Source of the DNA: Timema cristinae
Taxonomy: Eukaryota; Arthropoda; Insecta; Phasmatodea; Timematidae
NCBI GenBank assembly: GCA_039000515.1
Contig: JBCFYV010000012.1
Location: 8,178,287 to 8,242,286, forward strand
Direction of reading: 5' to 3'
DNA length: 64,000 nt
Numbering within the stretch: the stretch's first letter is position 1; each line of letters opens with the position of its first letter. The notes under the pieces are model-generated. The model had not been told where the DNA came from. It saw nothing but the letters and a program-made list of their open reading frames with translations, and made no database searches. This document shows positions 19,497 to 30,239 of this stretch, in pieces. Both the position numbers and the translations under genes were made by a program.

Positions 19497-20860
19497 TTAA
19501 CACTCACCAAGACTTTCATTGGTGTTAAAATGCAAACCTTTGAGGCGATTATCTTTTAGAGCCAATTTTAAATCAGACTCATTTATGTGACCTAATTTTC
19601 TGTGCCACATTTCAATTTTTGACTTTTCAGGATTTTCTGAAGATAAATTTGCATATTCTGACATGTTTGCAACAAAACAGTATAGACCATTGTATCGTGT
19701 TGCTTTTAGAATAAGATTACCATGATCATCTACAACTTGCGCGCAATCCTTCTTGAAAATAACACTAAAACCTTTATCAGTAATTTTTGCAACAGAGATA
19801 AGATTTGTGGTCAATTTTGGTACATGCAAAGTTTCAGGTAAATTTACTATTGAGTCATCATCGAGCTTAATTTTGACTAGACCAATACCTGAAATACTTG
19901 CAGTGTGTTCCTCTGATGCGATCTTGAGAATGCCATGATTATTTGGCTCAGATAGTTTTGAAAATTTGGTTTGGTCATAGCACATGTGTGAAGTAGATCC
20001 ACTATCCAAACACCAAATAGAATTCATGGGTGGTGATGGGTGTAGGCCTATTGAAAGACATTCTTCAATTTTGAAGGTGGATTCCTTTTTCTTGTTGAAC
20101 CAGTAATCTTCCGTCCTATGATTAGACTTTTTGCATCTTTGGCAGTTCATGTTACCACTATATTTATTTTGATGACCTTGACCAGATAGAAATTTTTTGT
20201 GATTATGACCTGAATTAAAATTTTTATGATGGTGTTTATTAAATTTTTTTAACAAAAATGCATCCTCATGCTTATCTTTGAGCTCATCCTTGTGTCTAGC
20301 ATTTGATTCTTCCATAATCTTGATTTTTAATTCCCTAGGAGTTGGTAAATTATCCCTACTTTCAATTGCTATACGAAAATTTTCGAAGGCAGGGGATAAG
20401 CTGTAGAGCATCATGATGCTCAACAAATCACCGTTTATCTCTATTCCCATATCTTGGAGCTTATCCACAGCATCTGTGAACTCATCTAGGTGGGTATTCA
20501 TATCATCGTTGTACTTCATCTTGTGTAGAACGAGTCGTTTTAGTAATGTGGCTTTACGAGCAGGACCTCGACTTCGGTATACACTTTTCAATTTGTCCCA
20601 TAATGACTTCGATGTGTCACAATTTTTCACCTGTTTTAGTTAGTTTGGGGATATTATCAATATTAGATCTGACCTTGCATGTGAGTCGTATTCCTGCCAT
20701 TTCTTCTTATCAGCTTCTTCTGCAGGTATTGATGTTTCACCACTCACGTAACACCAAAGTCCACTACGATTAAGGACTGCTTTTTTTGTATTTCCCATGT
20801 ATCATAATTATTTTTATTTAATGGCTCTATTTTATAATTACTGACATTAACTGATGACAT
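19497..20860 (-). pseudogene. Copia gag and protease
   Basis: Gag starts at the ATG at 20860 (MSSVNVSNYKIEPLNKNNYD) and is broken by an extra base in an A-run near 20795 and a TAA near 20645. It then stays open for 377 codons to 19497. That frame holds the capsid-like core (LWDKLKSVYRSRG, SLSPAFENFRIAIES), a His/Lys-rich tail, a zinc knuckle whose last Cys is Tyr (CQRCKKSNHRTEDY), the protease site WCLDSGSTSHM with catalytic DSG, and the pre-integrase finger MWHRKLGHINESDLKLA. A stop at 19497 cuts it from integrase. Confidence 0.93.
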
Positions 20861-20995
20861 TTTGAGCACAATTTTTGAGTTAATCGAATAAGAAGCTAAC
20901 CAACACGAAACGATGTAGTGTTGCAGACAAACGATCACGAATAACAAACACTCAAAACTCCTGTTTAAACTTTCACTTGAACCTTAAAAACGTTT

Positions 20996-21009
20996 CTGGG
21001 CCCATAACC
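20996..21009 (-). promoter_or_regulatory. Primer binding site of the copia element
   Basis: Directly after the 5' LTR the minus strand reads GGTTATGGGCCCAG. As I recall it, this is the primer site of Drosophila copia, which pairs with an internal part of initiator Met-tRNA and not with its 3' end. Confidence 0.85.
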
Positions 21010-21268
21010 TGTTGGAAATGGTTTTATGACATAAATTAATGGTTTCCATATCTTGTACATATTTAAAACACAAAGCAAAATTGTTCATGATTATTTGTTC
21101 ATTCTTATAATTAATAGTACAGATCATATATCTGTCACAGAACAAGAAATCAACAAAGTAAAACAAAACATTAAAGAACATTTAAAAGGCATTGCCTATC
21201 TTCTTGCAAGTCAAGGCTCACCCACTAAAATGCTCTATTGAGTGGATGGAATTACTCAAGTCCCAACA
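21010..21268 (-). repeat. 5' LTR of the copia element
   Basis: 259 bases with TG...CA ends. It differs from the 3' LTR at seven positions by eye and has no indels. Confidence 0.97.
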
Positions 21269-22403
21269 ATAGACTTAATCTTTGTCCTACAACAGCTGAT
21301 GGAAATAAGATAAGAATATGGGAAAGACTTGGTAGTGGTATTTATGGATGTGAAAAGGCAGCATATGATAGTGTGGATAGAAATAAAGTTTGGAAAACGA
21401 TGGAGAAGACCAAAGTGGAAAGAGGAGTTGTAATGAGAGTGAAAAGCATGTATGAGGACCACAATCAACAGAACAAAATAGAACAAATAAAAAATTGAGT
21501 GAAATAGGAGAGTGACCTTTTACCATTACTTTAAAATGGCAATTGAAATGATCATGAATAAAGTGGCAGGAGAGCTCAGGAAGGAAATAATGAAAGCAAT
21601 ACTGTTTTCTGATGACTTGATAGTATGGGGGAAGAAGGAAGAGGAAGTACAGAAACAACTACAAGAATGAAATGCGGAAGTGAAAGAGTGTAGAGTGTAA
21701 TTTAGAATGGCAACGTGTTAAGTGATGGTAAGGACATGGAAGAGGGTAAGACCTAATAAAGCAACATGATTGGATGGAGTAGAGCTGAGAAAAGTACAGA
21801 ACGTAAAATATCTTGGAAGCGTGATTGAGGAGAAAGGTGGGAGTAGAAAGGATTTAATGAGAGGACAGCAGAGAAAGTTGTTCTATAGGTGCATAAGAGA
21901 CCTGCTATGGATTAAAAAAAGGTGCCCTTTAATTGTAAGGAAGTGTTGTACTGGGTGTACTTTGTACCCATTGTCACCTATGCAGCAGAAACATAGACAT
22001 TTAATGTAAGAGGGACTAGGAAAGGGGAGGCCATGGGAATGAAATTTGTGAGGAGCATGTTAGTAGTCACGAGGAGGAACTAGATTAGGAATGAAATTAT
22101 CGAGAAGGAGTAGGAGCACAGGAAGTACATGAGATAGTAGAGGAAGCAAGACTGAGATGGTATGGGCATATAATTAGAATGTAAAAGAAAGAATGCCAAA
22201 GAAAATGTTGGAAATGAAGTATGTAGGAAAAATATCATAAGGGAGGCCAAGAAATTGATGGAAGAAACAGATAACTAAAAGTGTTCAAGTGAGAGAAGTA
22301 TGGAAAAAATAAAGGAAGAAGAGTGGTGGAAGAATAGAGGAAGATGGAAGTATTTTATTAAACTGACGCGGTCACAGGTTGGAAACAGTTCAAGTTGATG
22401 ATG
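21269..22403 (+). pseudogene. LINE-A copy 1, part 3 (RT palm to 3' end)
   Basis: Continues the RT from STIDLIFVLQQLME. It then shows AAYDSVDRNKVWKTM (the FMDVKKAYDS block), LFSDDLIVWGKKEEEVQKQL with FSDD at the active site, DGVELRKVQNVKYLGSVIEE, and TYAAETWTF-type text further on. Stops and frameshifts are frequent. The end near 22403 is GTTGATGATGAC after GGAAACAGTTCAAG, which matches the 3' end of the other copy (59750-59768), so the element probably ends in a GAT-type tail. Confidence 0.88.
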
Positions 22404-24104
22404 ACAAGAGGTCTAATTGGAATGTCTGGTTTATGTATTTTGTGTAGTGAAGTGAACTTAGGAACTTGAGGGGTCATATTGAAAAATTTGAAAAGGTCCT
22501 TAGGCTGAATCACTAGCGGCGATTTTTTGAGAACGTTTATATTTGTTTGTAGGCCTATTTGTTAGTAGGATTTGTCTTTAGTTCAGTGATGTTATTTATT
22601 TGAATGAAATCAAAAACTATATCATAATAATAAATTAAGTTATTCAATTCTGTAAGCCTTAAATCTCCAACCTGGATGATAAACTATAATTTTTATTTTT
22701 ATCTTTGACTTTCACATATAACTTTGATACATATTAGGATTTATTACCAATATTTACCATTTATTATGCAAGACATTTTATTTTATGTGTAACATTAGTT
22801 GTGCCATGTTGTTTTTTGTTTATGACATGCCTTAATGCTACACTTTGATTTGTTTAAAGTGTCCCAATAAGGTAACATTAATTTCTAAATAAAATTTATC
22901 ATATTTTGTCAAATTAAAAATTCTTTAAAAAAAATACTTTCAACATTATTATATTTGTAGCGTTTATTACCATAAAGCTACAAGAATTAAAGAAATCAGC
23001 AAGATTGGTCACTATTAAAAATAAAAATGAGTGAACTCGCCGTTGCCCCATTTAGTAGTTGCGCCTCCCAAGTCGACTCCCCACACAAGCACAACATATC
23101 ACGATAAACATAACGTACATACTAATCGCGTGAAAATTGTGTAAGCTTAAACTGTGATTTATCGCGGGGCATTTTGGAAAAAGTGTGACGTACATGCCCG
23201 AGAAGATGGTGCTATGTAAAATAACATTTGTTCTAGGTTTTTCTCCAAACTACTCAATTTTTCTACCTCCGTCTGGTTATCCCTTCCCTCTCTTCTTTTT
23301 TTTGTGTTTGCCTTTGTTTTCGTTACCCCTCTTTCCCCCCCCCTCTTGAGCAAGAATGCTAGCGTATATAATGGTGTAATTCAGATAGATGATTTACTCT
23401 TGTTAGGATACTGTCCTTGGACACATATAGGTGTCCAGGATGTTATAAGGTACAACATTCTATTTCGGCTATTATAATTTAAAATTCTTTTTCGGCCAAT
23501 AAATATTAATATTAGACTTTCCAGAAATTATAGATAATTACGCAAGGATATCGCGTAATACTTCGATGTCTTGATATGTAAAATTAGTTATGATAAATAA
23601 TGTTTGTCTTTATATTAGGTTTTCTAGACGCAAAGTCACCTTTTTGGGCTTGTGTGATATTAATATTTTCAATATAAATGAGACGCCATATTTTGAAGAG
23701 ATTAGAGTTTCATTATTCCTTGTATAGTGGTTAAAACTTATATTCCATCTGGCATGAGACGCCATATTTTTGCGAAGATTGCTCTTATATTGTTATGATA
23801 ATTATGTGATTAACTTATAGCCCGTCAATCATAAAACTGATTTTTTATTCAGTAGTATTTTTGCTATTATTATAGGTGATCTTTTTATAATACCCTTTTA
23901 AAAAACTTGACAACCTATGATTGAGTTGAAGTTATTGTTTGGGATCGTTTCTGAAGCCCACCTGGCGGTAATTAGGCTTTGTCATCTTAAGGACGCTTGG
24001 TCCGGTGTTGTATTTATTTATGTACAAGTTTTAATACTTGGAAAATATTACAAGTACTTTAAATTGAATTTTTTGTGGAAGTCATTGATGACTCTAGTAA
24101 TTAA
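22404..24104. other. AT-rich DNA, no gene seen
   Basis: No recognisable coding or RNA feature. TGAGACGCCATATTTT occurs twice (near 23679 and 23755), a short dispersed duplication of unknown meaning. Confidence 0.5.
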
Positions 24105-24107
24105 TTA

Positions 24108-24260
24108 CACAGGTCTGCAATGAAAAATTTTTGAATCCAAACACTGATTCTTATAGATTTTAGGTGCTGATTTCAGTAAAAATAGTTAAAAAACTCCATC
24201 ACGTAACAGTTTTTGACAAACTCAAATTTTAGATTTTAATATCCAACCCTTATTGTGTAT
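24108..24260. repeat. 5' terminal inverted repeat of copy 2
   Basis: Begins CACAGGTCTGCAA and contains ATCACGTAACAGTTTTTGAC. It aligns with the reverse complement of 26535-26685 at moderate identity. Confidence 0.85.
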
Positions 24261-24744
24261 TAAGTTTCTAAGCAAAAAATTTCATATCTTTTAAAAAAAA
24301 TAGCCTTCATCTGATCAAGGTGTATTATAATAAAGAGGTTTCAAATAGAGATAGGGTGGAGTGATGGAGGTGGGATGGAGGATGGAGGTGGGGGGAGGGG
24401 GGGTTATTTGGGAACAATGAGTGGCAGTGCCATGAGTCATAAAGAGAATTTTAGAAACAGGCTTACTAAGTTTTTTAAGACAGTGATTAAGATAACGTGA
24501 TGATTCACTTCATTTGGTTTTACCCTCTTCATACTAAGACTAAGGGATAAAAGTGATGATTCACTTCCTTTTTGTTTTCCCCTCCCCACATTCTTTCATT
24601 TCATTTCTTTGAATGTTTGCTCAGTTTCAACTCATTCTTTGAGAGACAGGGTTGTCACATACAGTGTAAAATCACTGCTAAAGTTTTTTTTCCATCAGCT
24701 GTTGAGTTTTATTTGTGATTTTAATCTGATTTTAAGTGTGCTAA

Positions 24745-26434
24745 ATGGTTTCAAGGGGTTGTATTAATTCAGCTAACAGTTTTTGTTACATTTGTGGGGA
24801 CTTTGTAGTAAAGAAACAACTAAGAAACATTACAGATTTTGTTGAAAAAGTGTACTATGCATATTTCGGTGTGAAACTTTGTGACCAGGATAAGTCGTGG
24901 GCCCCACATAAAGTGTGCTCTATATGTGTAGAAGAACTCAGACAGTGGTCAAAAGGTAAGAAACAATCTTTTCGTTTTGGGGTCCCAATGATCTGAAGGG
25001 AACCCCAAAATCACAGTGATGACTGCTACTTTTGTTCGTGTAACGTTAAGGGGTTCAATTTAAAAAAATAAGAAAGACATTTTACATCCAAACCTTCCGT
25101 CGGCTATGCGTCCTGTACCTCATGGCCCAGGAATACCATACTACATCTCTAGATAAACTAGAGGAGATTCCGATGACTCTGATAAGGAAGCCCATGATTT
25201 TGATGAAGAATTTCAAGATGTTTCAGAGAGCAGTGAGCCCAAACTTTTTTCACAGATTGAATTGAACGATTTAGTCAGATACTTGGGTCTTCCTAAAGAT
25301 TTTTCAGAACTGTTAGGATCAAGGCTAGAGGAAAAGAACTTATTGGCTCCAGGTACCTCTTTCTCATGGTTCAGAAACAGAGAAAAATATTTTATTCCAT
25401 ACTTTTCTCAAGATGGTGACCTGGTTTATTGTAGCAATGTCCCTGGATTGATGGTGAGGTTTAACATACAGTATGACGTAAATGAGTGTATGCTCTTTAT
25501 TGACTCGTCAAAAAAAAGCCTCAAAGCAGTGCTTCTCCACAATGGTAATAAATATGCTTCCGTACCAGTAGGGCATTCTGTGTACTTGAAAGAATGCTAC
25601 GAGAATTTATCTTTAATTCTCAACAAACTGAATTACAATGATCATGGAAGGACTATATGTGGTGATCTTAAAGTACTTTCCATGCTTCTTGGGCAGCAGG
25701 GAGGTTACACTAAGTACCCCTGCTTCTTCTGTGAATGGGATAGCCGGGATAGAAGGCAACATGAGTTAAAAAGGCTGGTCATGTAGGGCTACATTAGAAC
25801 CCGGAAGCAAAAATGTAGTAAGGGAAACCTTGGTTGATCCAAGAAAAGTCCTCCTACCTCCTCTTCATCTCAAGCTTGGTTTAATGAAGCAGTTTGTAAA
25901 GGCTCTGTCAAAAGAAGGAGAGTGTTTTAAATACTTGTGTACAAGTTTTCTGGACTGTCAGAAGCGAAACTGAAAGAAGGTGTTTCTGTTGGTCCAGATA
26001 TCCGGAAACTTCTGAAAGACGAGGTCTTTGAAACAAAAATGTAAGTTTTTGAAAAAGATGCCTGGAAAGCTTTCAGAGAAGTTGTAACAAAATTTCTTGG
26101 GAAAAATAAGGACCCCAACTTCAAGTTTATAGTGGAAAACATGCTCATCAAATTCAAGGACTTGGGTTGTTCGATGAGCTTGAAAGTGCACTTCCTGAAT
26201 TCCCATTTGGACTACTTTTCCGAAAATCTTGGTGCTTTGAGTGAAGAGCCAGGGGAAAGATTCCATCAAGACATCAAGGAGATGGAACACAGATACCAAG
26301 GCAAATGGAACATCAACATGATGGCAGACTACTGTTGGATGCTGTACAGAGAAGAGCCGAAAGCTGTCTACAAGAGAAAAAGCTCAAAAAGGAGATTTGA
26401 GGATAAAAGAAAAAGGCAGTATAAGGACTCGTAA
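24745..26434 (+). pseudogene. Decayed transposase of the CACTA/CMC-like family, copy 2
   Basis: The ATG at 24745 opens an N-terminal domain with two CxxC pairs (CYICGDFVVKK, CSICVEELRQWSKG) resembling a small zinc-binding domain. A TGA then replaces the Trp of the conserved FGVPMIW. After a frameshift the frame resumes with LNDLVRYLGL, LLGSRLEEKNLLAPGTSFSW, the first acidic motif MLFIDSSKKSLKAVLLHNG, and GDLKVLSMLLGQQGGYTKY followed by PCFFCEWDSRDRRQH. Near the end are LKVHFLNSHLDYFSENLG, SEEPGERFHQDIKEME and NMMADYCWML. I infer Asp(FIDSS), Asp(GDLK) and Glu(EEPGE) as the DDE triad. The CxxC just after the second Asp recalls CACTA TNP2-type transposases (NLSGYS...CPIC). About 563 codons originally. 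Not functional as given. Confidence 0.82.
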
Positions 26435-26534
26435 GTCTTGGTAAGTGTTGAGAATGGCTTGGCTTATTTTTTTTTTGTAAATAAAACTTTTTTTTTAAAT
26501 AAATAAGTTTTAACCATTATACACAAACTGAGCC

Positions 26535-26685
26535 CTTTTTATATATTTTGATATCCAATTTGTGAAAAATCCTTACGTGATAGAGAAAATCAGAGATCAT
26601 TTTTAAAATCAGCACACCAAAAGACATAAGAATCACCCATTACATTAAAAACAATTTCCAACAACCCAAATTTTGCAGACCTGTG
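26535..26685. repeat. 3' terminal inverted repeat of copy 2
   Basis: The reverse complement starts CACAGGTCTGCAAAATTTGG and contains CTATCACGTAAGGATTTTTC, shared with copy 1. Confidence 0.85.
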
Positions 26686-26688
26686 TTA

Positions 26689-28211
26689 TTAATCAAGTTT
26701 TGGGTGATTGATATGATCCGTGACTATTGCTTTTATAATATTCTCCTATATATATATATATATATATATCTTTCTTTGTATTGCGCAATATTCAAGCTAT
26801 CTATATCTTATATCAATAAATAAACAAACTGTTATTTACAAATAATATTTTTTACGTTTCATATACTTATGTTATTTCCTTCACTGAGAGCCATAGGATT
26901 TCCAATATTTAAGTTATTAAATATTTGTAAAGTGGGTTCGGGAAGCAAAAGACAAATGGACCTGAGTACGGTCTACTTACCTTGTGATCGTCCTATCGGC
27001 TCCTCTACATTTATTATGTTTTTGGGATTCTTATTTAATATTAATGTTGTGTACCAGCCTTTATTCTTTGGTGAATAAGGGTAGTGTTACATATTATTTT
27101 ATGCTAATGTTTATTTAACATTCAAATTTCAACTTTTAAAAATTTACAACGCTATTTAAGTTTTGTGTACATTCAATCTGCCCCCCAAACCATCTTCAAA
27201 GACAGAGTTATACATTAATGACAACAGCGTGTAGTCGAATATCCGTGTGTTCTACACTAGAATGGCAATGAAGATAGTTCAGGGCAAAGAACAGACAATG
27301 ACAGAATGAGGACCAATTTTCCAAATTATTTCAACTTGTTCTAAAAGCCTACATCACATTTATACACTCTTATAGCGGGGAACGGGAATCAAACCCAAAT
27401 CAAACCAAAGGTCCCGGGTTCGATTCCTGTGTCCATGTGACTTTTTCAATTTTCAGGATATAACTTACTTGACAAGTTACTAAGCTTATCATTAAGCTTG
27501 AGTAACAAATAAGGACATTTTCCTGGCCCTTGTTACTGACAAGATATATAAAAATAATTAATTTAAAAATTAAGTGACAACAAAAATCCAAGGTCGCTTC
27601 GACTTTGACTTTTATTCGCAAGTTTTAGAGACTCGCTTCGACTTCACTTCACATTTAAAAAGTAGCCTTTGCACACCCATACTAGTTTGTATGTTTAAAT
27701 GAATGTATGTATTTATTTATACATATTTTTATATCTATGTATATGTTTTTGTAAAGAATCAAATATTTTAAATCCCTCATCGTTTAATATGCAGTTTAGG
27801 ACGATTGATGAAGTACCACGAAATATGTCTGGAAAGAGAATGGAAAAGTCTATATAGTAGGTACGGGTAGATACGGGGGTATAAATATGATACATTATTT
27901 TGTTAAAAGTTAAATCAGAGTTTTTTTTTATCCATCCACCTTTATTTTTTTGCTATGAATCGAACCTGAGATCGTTAGCTCATTAGAAAAACTTGGTATG
28001 TTTCTGGATTGCTAGGAGCCAAACGTGGACTTCTTATCTAACTACTGTTTATGAGGAGAAAGATAAGAAGCAAGTTAAATGTGGGGGTTAAGGTTTGAAC
28101 GTACAGAATTTAATGTAGATGTTGAAGAGGGGTGAGTGGAAGGATAGTCGCTAGCAGATCAAGTATGGACCTGTAACATTCAGTCTCTTACACTAGTTAT
28201 GTTGGTAGTCA
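26689..28211. other. AT-rich DNA with tRNA-like SINE scraps
   Basis: No gene. At 27405-27440 GGTCCCGGGTTCGATTCCTG is a good Pol III B-box in a tRNA-like context, and at 27955-28010 the minus strand carries a similar fragment. Both look like truncated tRNA-derived SINEs of other families. No intact tRNA cloverleaf was found. Confidence 0.45.
26747..26770. repeat. (TA)n microsatellite
   Basis: A short TA dinucleotide run. Confidence 0.9.
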
Positions 28212-29130
28212 TTGATAAATAACATTGCCATGACAGTTAAAGTCCTTGAACATGATATGAAACTAACGAGGAATCTAAGGCTCTGCACAAGAAGAAGTGT
28301 GTGGAAGTGCATTGATATTCAAACTAAACCTCCGAAAGGCTTTCTAGCTACATTAAACCATGGCTCAGAGGCCTTTTATATTGCAACCACTGATACCCAT
28401 CGTGCTCGGAACCTATTTGTCAGACGTAGGCCGAAGTCCACTAGTGCCATTCCGGGTACTCGGGCACGCGAAAAAAATCCGTACCAACCCTTCCATGCCA
28501 GCCTGCCTTCGGGTACCTCGATGAACCCCCCCCCACTGGGACTAGATGGAGGGAGGAGTTGTCTCCTCCTAGTGATCGCCCAATCACGAGGAAGTCAGGA
28601 GCTCAGACTCCGAACAATCGTCTCCACAAACCTTCATTCCTTCTGCCCCAGGACTTTCTCTTATTCCTCAGACTTGATTGCCACCCCACTCCCTCAGCAC
28701 CATTTTTGAGACCGACTGCACGGAGTTGTCGAGTGGGGACTTCGAGGAGGTGCCCTGACCAGCTATCACCGCTACACGGGTAAGCAATGCCAAATACCAA
28801 CCGCTTAATGCATGTCGAGGATCCTCGCTCCTCACACACAGATGACATTATCGGGGTTAAGCTATGCCGAACTCCAGAGTCCGCCACATTCCCCAGGGAC
28901 GCCACATTCCCAGGGACCGCCCCGTGGAGGTGCCCTGACAGGATTTTGAGAGTTCTGTCAGTAACGTAAGGTGGCAAAGACAGTTTAGTGCTCGTTTATA
29001 TGAAACGTGCATGGGCCCAGATCGCGTCCCGGTCCCCTACGTTGGGCCAGGTCCTTACGACTAAGCACCATGGCCCCCCGTGTGGAAGGGCAGAGGACAT
29101 ACAGATATAGAGAAGAAGATAATTAAGTAG
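28212..29130. other. GC-rich block, probably part of an unassigned element
   Basis: GC content rises sharply here. A 165-codon plus-strand frame (28212-28709) is Pro/Arg/Ser-rich and overlaps a second frame (28559-28783, PPSDRPITRKSGAQTPNN). The motif AGGTGCCCTGAC occurs twice (28749, 28929). I do not recognise the product. Its composition resembles the ORF1 or 5' leader of an R1/Jockey-type LINE. Confidence 0.3.
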
Positions 29131-29579
29131 TGTAGAGAGAAAGGATGACGAGGAAAAAGTAGAAGAAGGCGCCACCAGATTTTCGGGCCAGTCTAGTTAG
29201 TTCAGCTAGTACCCCTATCTACCACAATAATGCATACAAATTTGAAAATAAAACACATTTTAACAATGTCAACGAGATGGTTTTGTTTCCAAGACTACTT
29301 TGTTAAAAGTTTGTATAAAGTTAGTTTTATAGAAGAAGTGTATTCTTCGTGAGTTTAAGATATTATTATTGTAAATAATTAATCTCTTTCATAAATGTTG
29401 CTACTGGTGAAATACACTGACCTACGAATCGTAGAGTGGTTCAGGACTGTTTTTATGACAGTAACTATTAGCGTCGATCCTAGATTGAAGTCTTTTCATC
29501 TTTGAATGTTGTCTCAAGGTAATCTATAATAATATAACAGTAGCCGCTTCTCTTAACAATAATTTAATCAGCTTAGATA
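29131..29579. other. AT-rich spacer, nothing recognised
   Basis: Separates the GC-rich block from the R1-like LINE end. No open frame of note. Confidence 0.5.
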
Positions 29580-30239
29580 GTAGCACCGCCTGGCAGGTGA
29601 GGTAGGACGGGTCCAATGAAGGTAGAGAAACTCATCGGTACTGGCCTTATATGCAGGAGAGGATGGAGAGTGATTGGATTGCTACCAATCAATATGTTAC
29701 GCTGCTACTCACTGGTCATGGGAACTTCAACGCGAAGCTGTACGGCTTCGGACTGAAGGAGAATCCGGACTGCGAGGCCTGTGGCGCCTACGAGGACGTG
29801 GAGCAAGTGCTGCTGACCTGCGAGCGGTTCGAGAGGGAAAGAAGAATACTTGGGGTGGAGGTGGGGGAGCAGCTACTACGGACGACAATGGTGAGAGATG
29901 CCAGGAGCTACGCATGCTTATTGAGATATGCGACGGTGGTCGGGAAGAAGAATGAACAACGAGATATCATAGGTTAAGTCGATTAATGAGTTGTTCTTTT
30001 ACAAGTAGTAGGCTGGTGAGGTATTAATAATGTGCCTTTTTCAAGGTAGTATAAGTAGGTAATTTATTTGTGATTATTAGGGATAGGTTAGTTAATTGCG
30101 TGCGATTCGCGCTGGAGGAGGGGTTTGGAGGGGTTAGGTAAGGACAAGATAGGGCTGTAGCTCGGGTCTTGTTCTTGATGGAGGATTTTGTTAGGTCTTC
30201 TTTTTTCAAAATTTAAATGAAATTTTAGAATTGCTTGCT
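29580..30239 (+). pseudogene. R1-like LINE, C-terminus and 3' UTR
   Basis: A 108-codon frame at 29651-29977 codes MQERMESDWIATNQYVTLLL, TGHGNFNAKLYGFGLKE, then CEACGAYEDVEQVLLTCERF and ERERRILG. The spacing LTGHG ... CxxCG...E..LLxC is the C-terminal zinc-like motif of R1-clade reverse transcriptases. Only this end is present. About 260 bases of apparent 3' UTR follow before the rDNA-like spacer, which fits a 5'-truncated insertion. The 5' limit is approximate. Confidence 0.82.

Larger units (their letters stand above)
16578..21268 (-). mobile_element. Ty1/copia LTR retrotransposon, full length
   Basis: Two 259 bp LTRs (16578-16836, 21010-21268) bound a 4.2 kb interior with gag, protease, integrase, reverse transcriptase and RNase H in the copia order, read on the minus strand. 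ATAGA is duplicated on both sides (16573-16577, 21269-21273). A primer site and a polypurine tract sit at the expected edges. The LTRs differ at 7 of 259 positions by my count, which suggests a fairly recent insertion, yet the coding part already has several frameshifts and stops. Confidence 0.97.
24108..26685 (+). mobile_element. CACTA/CMC-like DNA transposon, copy 2
   Basis: The element begins CACAGGTCTGCAA and ends TTGCAGACCTGTG, flanked by TTA on both sides (24105-24107, 26686-26688). Inverted similarity extends ~150 bases inward (TGATTCTTAT, GTGCTGATTT, TATCACGTAA). It carries one decayed protein on the plus strand (24745-26434) preceded by a G-rich stretch near 24355-24410. Length 2578 bases. 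The ends differ in sequence from copy 1, but the CAC...GTG termini, the TTA duplication, the subterminal CTATCACGTAAGGATTTT and the protein are shared. Confidence 0.88.

Noticed and set aside
27400..27450. Possible tRNA gene (good B-box)
   Set aside because: No matching A-box, acceptor stem or anticodon arm; more likely a SINE scrap.
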